Source: Chlorokybus atmophyticus (Eukaryota > Streptophyta > Chlorokybophyceae > Chlorokybales > Chlorokybaceae). Taken from it: 53,963 bases of DNA. A program made the position numbers and the translations under genes. This document shows, in pieces, positions 11,101 through 22,936 of this stretch. The stretch is taken from the NCBI GenBank assembly GCA_009103225.1, contig RHPI01000193.1:371461-425423 (forward strand), read 5' to 3'. Numbering within the stretch: the first letter of the stretch is position 1; each line of letters begins with the position of its first letter. The notes below the pieces were generated by a model. It did not search any database. It was not told where the DNA came from and worked only from the letters and a program-made list of their open reading frames with translations.

Positions 11101-13535
11101 TCAACGAGGGACTACCTCCACCCTCAATACGTGCAATTGTAACCTCCTATTCACGACCACTTTCTCATCTACAGTACTTTCACTCTCATCATCTGCATCT
11201 CTCGTATCCGCTGACTGTGATGCAGCTATTATGGCTGCATCTTCAGGAGGCATTGCGCATGGCCAAACAACAGCGACTTCTACGCCATTGCCTGCTGTAG
11301 TACGATCCTCTCCCTCGCCCTGAGCAACATCCTCTAGTGCGGTATCCAACCCTGGGAAGGTCGCCTTGCGATCCTTCATTATCGCCAAATATAACAGTGA
11401 TGCTATGTAGCATGCCACTAACATGGCCTCTGCACGCCAACAAACAGAGTTGGTGAGTTAAACCAACAGCTATGCTGTGAGGTTTCACACCTGGCATAGT
11501 GTTTAGGTCCCATGATGGGGCCTATACCTACATTGCACAAGCATAGCGACCTAACTTGTAGCAAAACCTTTCTCACCTATGACAGTGATGAACTCCTTTG
11601 CAACTCTGGACATGCTGTGCGAGTGGCGAACGTCCACAAGGAAGCTTCTAAGCAGCATTGAGTTGGCGCAAAAAGTAGCAGCTGCAACCATAAGGTCAGA
11701 AGTTTAACAAACTACCAGGTGCTCAACAGAGTGTGCTACATGTCGCATCAGCAACAGACAACATGCAGATGCGCTCACCTGTAAGGCAAAAAGCAAAGAT
11801 GGTGAGGGCTTTCTTCTTCTTGAGCGGACCCATGTTGGCTTCGCTACTGACAACCTTCACCAGCGGAAGCAGAGCAAAAGGCAGCTGGAAGGAAAGAATA
11901 ACCTGCGCACACACACATGTCAGCCACAACAACCAGGAATGAGCCATGAGTAACTGTGATGCAACCTCGTATTGAAGTCTGCACTCACTGATGCAATGAT
12001 GATGGGGTTGCCAGCACCGTTACTGCCAGCTGCGAACGCAACCGCCAATGACGGCATGATCGCCACGCAGCGCGTGAACAAGTTGCGAATCCATGGCAAC
12101 TATTGGATGTTTAGAAAACCCTGCATACATATAGTAGTCGTAAGTAAGTGCTTGTTGCAAACAACACAACACACTTCTTTGAGCGTGCAGTGTGTAGGCC
12201 ACCGGCTGGTTGTGAAGCCTTGAGCTGCGTGAACAATAAATGTACATGTTGGACATACTCAGACACGCTTACTGACATCACGTGCTGGCCTGCGCACGTC
12301 CCAGTCACAGATGAAGACTGCCCTGAAGCCAGCAGCGCGACGCTGTACAGCTTTTGGCTCGCAGCTCCGAGTGTCGCCTGCAAGAGTGTGTTGTTGTGGT
12401 CACCAACTTGTGGATGCCAAAGCAGGAGCTAAGGCAGTAGTCATGTGAGTTGGAGAACAGGTTCAGCACTTACGCCGAGGAGGAAGAAGGCGTTGTTCAG
12501 AGACAAGTCTGCGCAGCGCTCGCAGTCTTCAGCGGCCAAGTCTGCGGAAAGCCTGTAAAGAGAGGCATTCTCAGGCTCAGAGGTGTTCATCATAGCCCGC
12601 AAGCACAAAGGCTATGTCGCTTGTGCATAAGCTGATTGTACTAGAAAAGGTGCGCTGCCTACTGTGGGCAGCACAGAGTCAACTGACATGCAGGAAAAGC
12701 CGCCTACCTGGGCGGGTGCAAACAGTGGCAGCCACAACTGTAACCGACATGTTGATGACGCACGCAAGGCACAGCGCTGCCATCCTCTTAAGCCTGAAGT
12801 ACCTTTCTGCAGCCTGGTCAAAGTGGACGCATGTGCTTTTCGTAGCCGAGACACATGCACGCACACATGTGCACGCACACATACACAGGTGTGTGCACAG
12901 GCTCACACACCACTGCACACATGATTGCTTAAGCGCGACTGTGCTTGCAGCATGCATTGCATGCACACAATAGAGCGCGCGCACCTACATGCCACACGCA
13001 AACAAGCACACGCACACCTTCAACTCATCCAATTTGCGCCCAGCGCGTCTGCTAAGCACGAGTGCAGAGTGCAAGTACAGGTTGTGAGGCATGGCGACGG
13101 CGCCAACAAGGGAAACGGCGACGAGGATGGCCTCGCTGCCGGGAAGGCGAGGGCGCACTAAGCCCATAGCAGCCTCTCCCCATTACGGGTTGACGAACCT
13201 GGCATAAGAGACTGTTGGTTGTGTTACCATGGAAGCGTCACAAGGCAACACATAGAGAATGAGCGATGACAATCCAAGTGTACCCAAGCTCAATGACAAA
13301 GTAAGAGGCCATAAATAAAACAAAGGATCCAATGATGAACCCCAACTTGCGTATCTGCATAGCAGAATGGACTATGAAGTTGGGTTGGTCTACCACCATC
13401 ACAACAGCAGCAACAAACCCTAAAATGTTGGATGCAGAGGATGGAAAGCGTGTCGAACCCGGTGATAATCACACCCGCCCACACGGTCATGCCGAAGAGC
13501 AGGTGCAGAGTAAAGGCTGTGCCGTCGACTGGGTA
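11101..13535 (-). CDS. NRAMP: NRAMP divalent metal transporter, C-terminal two thirds, two in-frame TAR codons
   Basis: Ten exons in order: 13535-13419, 13354-13284, 13198-13018, 12813-12708, 12541-12474, 12377-12273, 12120-11989, 11902-11779, 11681-11577, 11429-11101. They give 446 codons ending in TGA, all phases consistent. Diagnostic NRAMP blocks: [30 protein letters not shown], the TM6 metal-site motif [30 protein letters not shown], the transport signature [29 protein letters not shown] and [14 protein letters not shown]. Family role: proton-coupled import of Fe2+, Mn2+ and related metals across plasma or vacuolar membrane. TAA at 13183-13185 and TAG at 12100-12102 interrupt two conserved stretches without any length change. 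The TM1-TM3 part with the DPGN motif is missing and no exon for it is seen in the next kilobase upstream, so the 5' end is unresolved. Either a recoded gene or a decaying copy. Confidence 0.88.
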
Positions 13536-13799
13536 CTACAAAAAGGCAACATGCAATTAGCATGACCATGCAACAAGATTATGTGAGGGAAAGCAACTTC
13601 ATTGTCATTTGTATAATATTGGATACAACAAAACACAATTGGTATCATACCAATGATTGACCATGTTGTGAGACAACGAAGTGTCACCTGCTTGATGCGC
13701 TCAGCGGAGGCTCCAGCTCGCCGTCAACCCATGGCCAAATGAGACGCAATAAAGCCTCCAGTGGCGCAAATCAAAGCATACAATCATAACACGCGCATG

Positions 13800-13858
13800 C
13801 GAGCACACACACACACACACGTACGCTTTTGCGCGCACACACACGCGCACACACGCTC
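13800..13858. repeat. (CA)n/(CG)-mixed microsatellite
   Basis: Alternating purine-pyrimidine ca/cg run (cacacacacac plus gcgcgcacacacacgcgcac), potentially Z-DNA-forming. Upstream of the visible NRAMP exons. Confidence 0.85.
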
Positions 13859-14264
13859 ACCTTTGCCGCCCTCAAGGTCACTTTTATTTAACCCAGCACT
13901 TGATAGAAGCATCTCCGTTGGCAGTTTCTCTACATATAATTGCATCATTTTTCTCGCCACCCATTTACCACGGCGTGCAATAGCTGCAGTGTTCACTCCT
14001 TTGGCATCGGCCGCTTGTGAACCGCTCACACGATCAGCATAACACTTCCTTCGCATGCAGAGACCCGCTGCTTTCAAGCCTTCTTAATATGCCCATATTG
14101 TGTGCTGTAAATTGGGCGGACCAGACGCTGCTTGACTGCTCCGCGCAATGCGTGCGACAGAAAACGATTGTACTACTCTTGTCGGGTGTTGAAGCATGGA
14201 GGATTATCATCGCATAGGTGGAATAGTCCAACAATGTCAGAGCCGTCCCCACGACAGCACAAAC

Positions 14265-14602
14265 TTGAACGTTCTCGTGCCGCGATGCGCCAATGTTGGT
14301 CTTGTGCCCGTTGTGGTTGGTCTTTTCGCCATTGCTGTGAATCATTATGACGGGCGCTCCGCCGTTGCTGGCAAGACCAATCTCTTTAACGCAATCCAGC
14401 AATCCGCAAAACCTGAAAAACCTGAACTGAACAAAACCTGAACTGAACAAAACTTGAATGTTCTTGTGCCGCGATGCGCCAATGTTGGTCTCATGCCCGT
14501 TGTGGTTGGTCTTTCCGCCATTGCTGTGAATTATCATGACGGGCGCTCCGCCGTTGCTGGCAGGACCAATCTCTTAAATGCAATCCAGCAGTCCGCAAAA
14601 CC
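14265..14602. repeat. Two tandem copies of a ~155-base repeat
   Basis: Copies at about 14265-14425 and 14450-14602 are roughly 90 percent alike, both starting aacttgaa(c/t)gttct and ending gcaatccagca(a/g)tccgcaaaacctg. Both strands stay open across both copies. On the minus strand the repeat reads GGAPVIMIHSNGEKTNHNGH, on the plus strand VGLSAIAVN; I cannot decide whether either is translated. A non-coding dispersed repeat is equally possible. Confidence 0.75.
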
Positions 14603-14633
14603 TGTACACATGCACACGGATTTTTTTCCACGG

Positions 14634-15180
14634 ACCTGCCCTGGTCCGCACGTACGGACCAGGGCCAAACGCCAGGGCGGCTTGGGCCCGGACCAGGGTC
14701 GCCCGCCTTGGTCTGCGCGCGCGCGGGGACCAAGCCTGGTCCAAATGCGGGTTTGTCAAGCTTGGTCCCCGGACCCGGACCAGGGCTGGTCACGGTCATA
14801 GGCCGATTCTCATCGGATCAATGATGGTTCTTTATAGTAAATTAAGGGACCAGTACTGGTCGGATTCCGGTTTTTCAAGTCGGATTGCCTGTGAGTGGAG
14901 CCATGGTCCGTACCCACGGACCATGGCTGATGCGCGTCGGTAAACCAGTGTGACGTTTTTTGACCGGCCGGCTGCAGCCGGAGCTTCGCAAGAAGCTGAC
15001 CGGCAGCGGTTAAATGCTGTTGTTAGACGTGCTTTGGCGGCTAACTGCGATCAGCTGCAGCAATAAAGCCGCAGCTGACCGCAGTTGGGCCGCTGCTGGT
15101 GGCCTGGCGGGCGGCCTGGTGCTTTACACCAAGAGCACCAGGCCACGCCGCTGGCCTGGTCATGCTGGCCTGGTGGCAAC
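14634..15180. repeat. GC-rich cluster of CCTGG/CCAGG palindromic units
   Basis: Repeated short units built on ggaccagg/cctggtcc (14640-14790, 14850-14930) and ggcctggt/accaggcc (15100-15180), many in inverted pairs that can fold into small hairpins. Similar cctgg/ccagg-rich stretches recur at 24325-24440 and 34800-34845. Confidence 0.7.
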
Positions 15181-17626
15181 CATGCTAGCGTGACCAAGGC
15201 AAGGAGTTCACAATCGCTATAGCTACGCCGCCGCCCACGTCGCCGCCGTTGATACGACTCAACCACAATGACCACAAGCCATGATGATGGCCTGGTGACA
15301 TGCACCATGCAATTACAGATGCATGTGTACAAGCCATTCATAGCGCTTAGTGACACATCTCAATCACAACGCCAAGTGGTCTACTGCAAGTATATTGCGC
15401 CACACCACCACCAACAACAACAACAACACATACGTTGCACGCTTTTGTCTTTGAGCCCACGGTAGGAGGCCCTTCATTAAGGGTTTTTCGCAAGCTAGGC
15501 ACCTGCATGCAACCTTGTTCGCACAAGCAAACATGCATGCGCATACTTGCACTTATAACACACCAGCACTTTCAAGCCCATGCTCCTTCCACCATGGGTT
15601 GCTGCTCAAGACCTAGTTGAACTGCCTTTGCAGCGTTGTTGAGTAAATGGTAGCTCAAGCGGTTCCTATTGTGCATGCAAAACTTCTTGAACTATCCTCG
15701 GTAATGCGGGATGTATCAGCTCTGGCGCGAGGTTCCCCTCCAGCCCATGCCCTGCAGTACGCATAAAACCGCTTCAAGCCGCTCTTGTATTGCTTTTAAG
15801 TCGCCTCGCACCTGAGATTCTTAAAAAACCTGTTGTGTGCAATCGAGTGTCAATACCACGTTGTCACATCAACAACAATCATCTGTCTCGCTTACGCACG
15901 CACGCATGCAGGCACACACACAACAGCGGCCCTCCCTCCCTCCCTCTCCCACTCAAACACACAAGCACACACACACACACACACACACACCGCAGCTGCA
16001 CTCAGTCTCCCTCCCTTCCTCTCCCACTCAAACACACAAGCACACTCATTGCAGCTGCACTCCCTTTTCCTCCCTCCCTCTCCCCCCACCCCCACCACCA
16101 CCGAACCTTACCTGAGCTACTGCCTCTCTATCTGCATTGTTAACAACCAGGTTGCCATCCTCTTCCCAACCGCCATCTACACTTCACACGTTTGCCTGCC
16201 CTCTATTATAATCTTCTTCCGCGGGTTGTTCATCTTCTTGTAATGCAGGGTGCTTTTGCTTCTTGCTAACCGTATCTGCAGTCCGATGGCAACGTATTAA
16301 GCTTAAGAATATGAGATTACATGTGCATACGAATCAAGCATGTGTTTAGTTCGCACATTCTCCGTCAATAGTGCACTATGCCGTGCACGTGTGGTGCAAA
16401 ATGTGGTGAGGTTTGATTGCTGAAATGCAAACACGTGTATAAAGTACAGTATAATGCCATGCCATAAATGTATTGCAGTAGCTTGTTAAACTTAATAACA
16501 TGTCACCGAACACTGCATATGGATAAATGGCAGCATGTATTTTCTATATAGCTTACATAGCTTATCGCCTGGCACAAACCTGTGCAGTTCTGCCAGCATG
16601 GAGGGCGAGGCAAACACCACCAACAACAACAACTTGTTCGGAACAACAATTGGTGACAGACTTTGTCAAAGAGCAAGTTCCTCCAGACACCCCCACGTGC
16701 GCCGCCACTACCGCCGCCCACTAGGCCCATCAGGCCGACTCGGAGGTTAATCAACCAAGATCACGTGCGATGGCCCGATTGAGGTGAGCTGCCGGCCAAT
16801 TGGTCAACCGGTCAAGCCGGTTACGTGTTACACCGACTGCCGGGTTTGAAGCGTAACACGCGCGTTACCTTATAACTTCAGCAGTTTTGGGCGGGAGGTC
16901 GGGTGGTCGACACCCCGCATGTCAATCAGGGACACACATCATCACCTAACCCGTCACTCACCCTTCCCTTTTCCTTATGCCCAGAGGGTTTATTGTCTCG
17001 TTTCTAATGACAATGAGAAGCTTTGCACTTGTCGCCCCGGCCTGTTTATTTGAAGCAAGAATACGCGAACGCAAGACACCGAGGCCGCGTCCATTGTCAC
17101 GAAGACGGTTGTTCAAAAACATGGCTCCCTTAGACAAATGAGCGAGTTTGCGGCAGCGGTCTTGGCTAACTTCGGAAGCTTCAAGCAGGGGCTGAGCTGG
17201 GCTTTATTTGCACAGCAGTAAACAACATTACTAGTGGTGCGGCTGTTTAATCGGGCCAGCCGGCCGGCCGGCATTCAAGGTCACCTACATCACACATCCC
17301 GCGCAAAGGCCATCACACATGCACGGCACCCGCGACTGCCGAGCTGCGCGGCAGTATGCGCGGCCCTGTAGCTCAGCAATGTAAACGACAACCACAAACA
17401 GTGCTTGCATCTACTTGCAATCAGCTGCAGTTGACCACCGTCAAGAACAACAACACCCACAATGCTTGCGCGTGTTTATAAATCGCTGCATGTGAATGCG
17501 TGTGTTGCATGCGTGTGTGTGCATGCGTGTGTGTATGAGGTTGCTGCTGACAAGTGGGTGTTGTGCGCATGTATGCATGTATGCAAGGTTGTTATAGTTA
17601 AGCACGTATGCACATGTAGCAAGTAC
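15181..17626. other. Intergenic, repeat-rich
   Basis: Apart from the CA/CT block no gene is supported. A minus-strand frame beginning at 16754 (MINLRVGLMGLVGGG) has an N-terminus that could be a first exon, but I find no donor site leading to a partner exon. Confidence 0.4.
15890..16110. repeat. CA/CT-rich low-complexity block with (CA)n
   Basis: A pyrimidine-rich block holding two near-identical units (ccctccctctcccactcaaacacacaagcacacac) around a (ca)n run near 15968-15991. No gene is recognised on either strand; apparent open frames are products of the repeat. Confidence 0.8.
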
Positions 17627-18009
17627 CTGCACTGCCTCGTCAATAAGGAGAAATAGCTTGAGCGTTAGCCATGTGGCATACTTGCCACAATAGACCTTGT
17701 TCGCCTCACGTGTTGCATGCCACGATTTCATGTCCTTTTGCCACTTCTTCAACTCATTATTGTATTTGAGATTCGCGGCGGCACAGTAGGTGTGGACAGC
17801 GGCAGCTTTTGAGGACGCCCCACACGTCTTTTCGCCGTCGCCGTCGCTGCCTCGCGTGCAGCTCGCTTTTCAACCAGTTGACTTGCAGCATGCTCCAAAG
17901 CGATTCTAGCCTGTTGCTCTTAGTGTTGCTCGGCCGTCACATATTTAACGCCCATTTGGAACAGTGTTCGATGGCGCTTCGGCACTGGACTTGAAGTACC
18001 GCTAGCCAT
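17627..18009 (-). pseudogene. AT-hook protein or transposon relic, in-frame TAA and one frameshift
   Basis: From the ATG at 18009-18007 the minus strand encodes MASGTSSPVPKRHRTLFQMG and a helical charged region ending in an AT-hook-like motif KRRVGRPQK. Codon 30 is TAA (17922-17920), within AEQH-TAA-EQQARIALEHAA, a context where Gln would be natural. About codon 67 the good frame shifts by one base, continuing as AAAVHTYCAAANLKYNN and KKWQKDMKSWHATREA up to a gt donor after 17627. The composition of the second part is protein-like (Trp/Tyr/Lys rich helices). Family unknown; the frameshift suggests a relic, or one base error in the assembly. Confidence 0.4.
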
Positions 18010-18099
18010 GCCGCCGCTGCCATCACCATCGCCGTCGTATGCTCAGTTTGCGCAGTTTCCCGCCATTTGCGGCACAAAGCGCCGATGATTTGAGTTTTC

Positions 18100-19790
18100 A
18101 ACAATTTGACCTAACGGTGCCAACAATTTATAACAATTTGTTTATCGCTGCTGAATCCCTAGTTGAAATTACAACCTAAGGCATTTGATAATTATTTTAC
18201 ATTGTAATGTATGTGGCAGTGCGGCAATAGATCTTGGCCGTCCAAAGTACATCTAAGGAGTAAAATACATGCCAATAAGTGTAATTGTGAGCACAGTATG
18301 CACCGTGCGCAGATATGGCCACTTACGGCAGCAGGTTGTTCAACAGTACAAGTTGTATGTGGAATATTTTGTAACAGTAAATGATATGATAAAATATGTA
18401 TACAAGGGGGTAGTTCTATTTGATCTAATGCAAGTTTGTTGGATTAACACAGTCTGGTCGCTTGATCCACACACAGGCAACATTAACAGTCCATATCTAC
18501 TCGTATTGCAATAAGTCAAATGACCATTTCATGTATTATTATATTAAACAGCAATCCACCCCACATCATTAACTACTGTGTATTTATTACTCCACCGCTG
18601 GATGCGTGAGCACTACCATCTGCAATGGACACACTTTAAGCATAGTTGCACGGTACGTAATACGAATACACATACGACATGACATAGCCACAAGTATTGT
18701 ATAGCGTCTTTATACAATGTGCTATTAATGATCATGATTAACTGCATGTATGCAACCATTTCTAAGCCTATACACCTCACCACAGCCACCGCGTGCAACG
18801 CAACTTCAATAAAGTGTGTACATATACAATACGTGCAGTGCACTTCATTAATTGTAACATGTGAATGCTAAAAATTTCAATGGCAATAGTAATTCAATGA
18901 TCAAGTAAGTTTGATTAACGATTGTGTATATTCAATGCAATTTGCAAATCGGATAGTGCCATGCAATTATGACTCATAATGAGGTGGCCATCAAAAAGCC
19001 ACGAGCAATACAACCGGTTGGTTTCAGCAGCATTTAGTACTCTTGTTGACGACACTGATAGAGATGATGTAGCTTATGAAATTGCGGACAACACGGTTAC
19101 GATGCACAAGTGCCGGCAGCACGCGCAAATTATTACCAATGTTCACGGTGAATACATATTTGTATCACCACGTGTGCGGCTTTTAATCCCATTGCTGCAC
19201 CTGCACATGCAAACCCCACATTCAGTAGCTACAACATTTGCATACTCACACAAGCGCCGGCTGCGGGTACTTGGCATGATGTCTTTAACGCAAGTCAGTA
19301 TTACATAAATTGCATCCATATTGGTAACCACCGCAATCTTAGCAATGTGTCACAGACAAGTAGCTCGACACATCACATGATAATCAATGCACAAAGACAA
19401 CTACAAATGGATATTCATCACATGAACAATAAAAAACGCACCGCTCACACCCGTGACAATGTATTGTATAACTGTTGCAGTATACGTATCATCATACAGT
19501 TTTATAATTAATATATAACGTATTGAATAGATGCGCGGTTTACGTCTCAATGGTACTAATATAAAAGCCGGGAAAAAAAATTCTTAAATAATATATATGT
19601 TTAACATACAATGGATGAATGCAGTATACAAACTTCATTATTGTGGCAAAAAAGAATGAGCACAAATTTAATAGCACGACGCGAGACGTGTAGTTACATT
19701 TCGGGTCCCTGTACTAAAGCAATCAACGTGACAGCACCTTAATGACATTAACAGTGTTTACCATGGCATGTCATTAATGGCTTGGAAATT
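18100..19790. other. AT-rich island
   Basis: The base composition drops clearly below the surrounding sequence for about 1.7 kb. One plus-strand frame, 18979-19308, looks protein-like (MRWPSKSHEQYNRL, DDTDRDDVAYEIADN) but no family is recognised and no exon partner is seen. It may be an inserted mobile sequence of different composition. Confidence 0.45.
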
Positions 19791-20431
19791 GTAATAAATG
19801 CATTGCAGTTACATCATGGCGCATGACGTCATGAGACGTCGACGCTCTTACGACAATTCAATTAGGGGTACTGCTGTGTGTCTTCGAGAATCGCAGCTTC
19901 TGCCATGCCAAATCAGACCTCCCGATCCCGCGATTCCCGCCACTCCCAGCGCGCGACCTGTCCGCCTCGGTACGCTTCTTGAGCGCGGCAGGTGTCAGCC
20001 ACCTAGGCAAGCAGCTCAGAGCAGCAGGCATAGGAGCAGCGCGCCGGACCCGTCAGCGTTCTCATCACGTTGCTGACCGAAAGGGAGAGATCAGCCCGCC
20101 AGCTTGGAACTGCCACCCGGTTTAGCAGACCAGAGATTTTACGTCTTGAACTTGAAACAAAGTCACGGTTCGTCGGCGTAATGGCGTTAGAGTCCACGTA
20201 GAAGTTACTTCTGACCGCGAATGTGACGGGGTGGTGCTGACTTAAATGCAAGATGCTGTTGACCGCTGTTTCTTTGCTACGCAGCAAGCAGGAGGCCGCG
20301 GCAGTAATATTGGCGCCTTGAGCAGTTTGAGAGCCAAGACAGTGCTCAGCCTACAGCGTTCAAAACCCTAGGTCGGCGGTAGTTGGGCGGCGGCGGCGGC
20401 GGGGGCAGTAGGGTGATTGTGGAGGTCAACC

Positions 20432-21609
20432 ATGGTGACCGGGGTGATGGAGGTGGCTGGGGCGTCATCTTCCTCGGTGGTGGTGGTGCGATCGCATGCT
20501 GGTCGGAGGATGCTGGCCGCAGTCCGCAGACCACGGTACACTGACTTCTCGTGTGTTTGGGCGTCACGCTTGCTTGCCAGCTGGCTTATGCAAGCTCGCC
20601 CTTTCGTTGCAGCTGTCGGATTGGCTGCTCGGCTGAGTACGAGTCGTCTCGACCGTCAACCAGCCGCAACAGCGGCGATCATGCCGTGAGTATGCGCACT
20701 GCACGCATTGCGCATGACCTAGGTGTTGGTGCAGGGGCTCAGCAAGTGGTGTTGTAGTCAACAGTTGGTTTCCCGTTATACTGATATTTGCTTGCTGCAG
20801 GTACTGTCGTCGTCTTCTGTGTATGCCAACGACAGGCACATGACCATAGACAGCAGCACAAGCAGCGGGAGGAGCTCACACAATGTAGTAGATCAGCTTC
20901 TGAATGGTGCTAAAGGGCTGCTGACATCGTTTGACGGCGGGGGTGACACTTGGGATGGAGGCGACGGGGACAAGGGCGGCCGGCATTTCATGCGGCGTGT
21001 AGGCGAGGACGACGGCGGCTTTCACGACCGTCATGAAGAAGATGAGGTTTGTTGCTGTTGAATCAGCAAGTGTCCGTTGGCAGCTGTTTGCAGGTCGCTG
21101 ATTGCTTTGCCTTTGCAGAACGACATCTTCACACAATTCTACCGTCACACAAGCAAGGCGCTCGCGACCAGTGGTGTCCTTGTTGTCCTCCTGGGTGGGA
21201 TGCGTGCTTGGGTTGCATTGTGCAGACTGCTCGTCAGCAGGCGCTGGTTCAAGGACGAGCAGCTTTCTCCGGCAATCATGATGCTGCGATTCAAGGTCAG
21301 TTATTATGCATATTTGGGCTTGTTCAACACCGCTCCAAGCTGTGTGCATGCTCTGTCATAAATTACGTGTGCTTAGAATTGCATTGTCGCGTGCAGTTTT
21401 GCAACACGGTTCTGCTGTCATTGGACTTTCTTGTGGCGAGTGACGTGGTGGAAACATTGACCAGCCCGCTTCACAAGCTGGCTGCTCGTGAGCTGACTTC
21501 TCTCGCTGCACTCATTCTCATCCGCGCGCTGCTCTCCCATTTGCTGGATTTGGAGATCCGGCACATTGACCATCACATGGCTCGGCCTGTCAAGGTGAAG
21601 TCACATTAG
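20432..21609 (+). CDS. DUF1622-like membrane protein, probably organelle targeted
   Basis: Three exons are firm: 20801-21046, 21119-21295 and 21397-21594, all phase 0. They encode a Gly/Asp/Ser-rich soluble region, then VLVVLLGGMRAWVALCRLLV, then the DUF1622 core with VLLSLDFLVASDVVET and LAALILIRALLSHLLDLEI, i.e. the LGL(D/E)FLVA(A/S)D and IR(T/A)xLS(F/H)xLExEI signatures of that small membrane family of unknown function. A first exon from the ATG at 20432 (VVVVRSHAGRRMLAAVRR, transit-like) ends at a gtgagt donor at 20687; it needs a small intermediate exon (a 19-base one near 20736 would fit) to keep frame. Reading past 21594 gives VKSH and TAG at 21607-21609, a possible stop; alternatively gtgaag at 21595 is a donor. 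Confidence 0.65.
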
Positions 21610-22819
21610 CTGAATCTACAGCTGTGTACCATACTTGTGCGGCGCCTTGTAGCATAGCAGCATCCTGGCACGGTTTTGGTTTGGAACCATGAAGCGGACT
21701 GTGCACAGTCCTCGTCAGTTTCGTAGATATATAGAGTTGGGCAGATTCTTTTCCAAATTGTGAGTGGTAGCCGCAGCTGTGTGGCCCTTCCTGGTTGTTG
21801 TGTGTTGTTAGTGATTATTGGCCAGTATACTTGTTGGCTGTGTGCTGTGCGTGCGCATCATATTCTTCTAAGCTGGTGCATGGGTAATCGCGATTGTTGT
21901 CATGGTGCTTACTGGTGCCCCGCATGGTTGGAACAACAGGTTGTGTCCATTAGTAACAGCCTGTGCACACCAGCATTGTCAGCAATTTTGCCTTGAGTAG
22001 AGCGTAATGCTATCTGACTGTGCCGCCGTCCAGTGGCAACCTGTGCGCATTTGTTGTGTGCAAAGATCATAATGTAACACCCCATTATGCATGACGCAGA
22101 AGAACGAAGTGTACCCATTGCCTGTAAGCATTCATGGCTTCTTGTGTAGTGGGCATGCAGTTGTTACCACCGATAGCTGTTTTGGTTAGGCATGGACATG
22201 TTCCTGGACCCTTGCCCGCATTTCTCTAATGTGCCAGTAGTGTTTTTAAAGTTAGCTGACCACAGCCATGCGGGGATAAAACCACAATCTGCTAACACCA
22301 GATTGCTACTCAGCTATGTACCATTGTTACGTGTAGAGAACAACGCTGCCAGGTTTGGGGGTCAACTACGGGTGTATTGCATGGAAATGGACGGTTGTCC
22401 ACAACAAATTGCATGTTTCTGCAAGCCCGCATTTGCATGGTGGTAAGAATCATCAAACACCTATACTGTAACAACATTATGTCGCAATCAATCCTCGATC
22501 ATACCTATCAATAATAATGGTTGCTGATGGGTATAGGATTAGGTTGACGCTGTTATAAACATGCATTTTCATATCATGCACCACATAGCCCATCACAGGC
22601 GCTTGCATGCTACATCCACGACTACCTAGCTATTTCTACCTTCTACTCAACCCCTGCTTCTACCACCTCACTGTTACCGTATTTCAACATATACAGGCCC
22701 CCCCGTTTATAACACCCTCCATTGATATTTCGGGAGGGGGGGGTCTTGTTTAGCCACCCCCTTTTACACTCATGTTCCCCTACATCCCCTAATACAACAC
22801 CCCCTATTGGATTTAAGGG

Positions 22820-22936
22820 NNNNNNNNNNNNNNNNNNNNNNNNNNNNNNNNNNNNNNNNNNNNNNNNNNNNNNNNNNNNNNNNNNNNNNNNNNNNNNNNN
22901 NNNNNNNNNNNNNNNNNNNNNNNNNNNNNNNNNNNN
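22820..22936. other. Assembly gap (117 N)
   Basis: Run of N. The left flank holds short g- and c-runs with ccccct...ttaaggg, the right flank ttaaggggaggg, consistent with a GC-skewed hairpin that stopped sequencing. Confidence 0.98.

Noticed and set aside
12542-12640. A third in-frame TAG in NRAMP upstream of exon 12541
   Set aside because: A better acceptor (tttccgcag) gives an ungapped match to plant NRAMPs and leaves this TAG in the intron.
14574-14943. Long Pro/Gly/Arg frames in the GC-rich cluster
   Set aside because: They arise from ggaccagg repeats and exist on both strands with no splice context.
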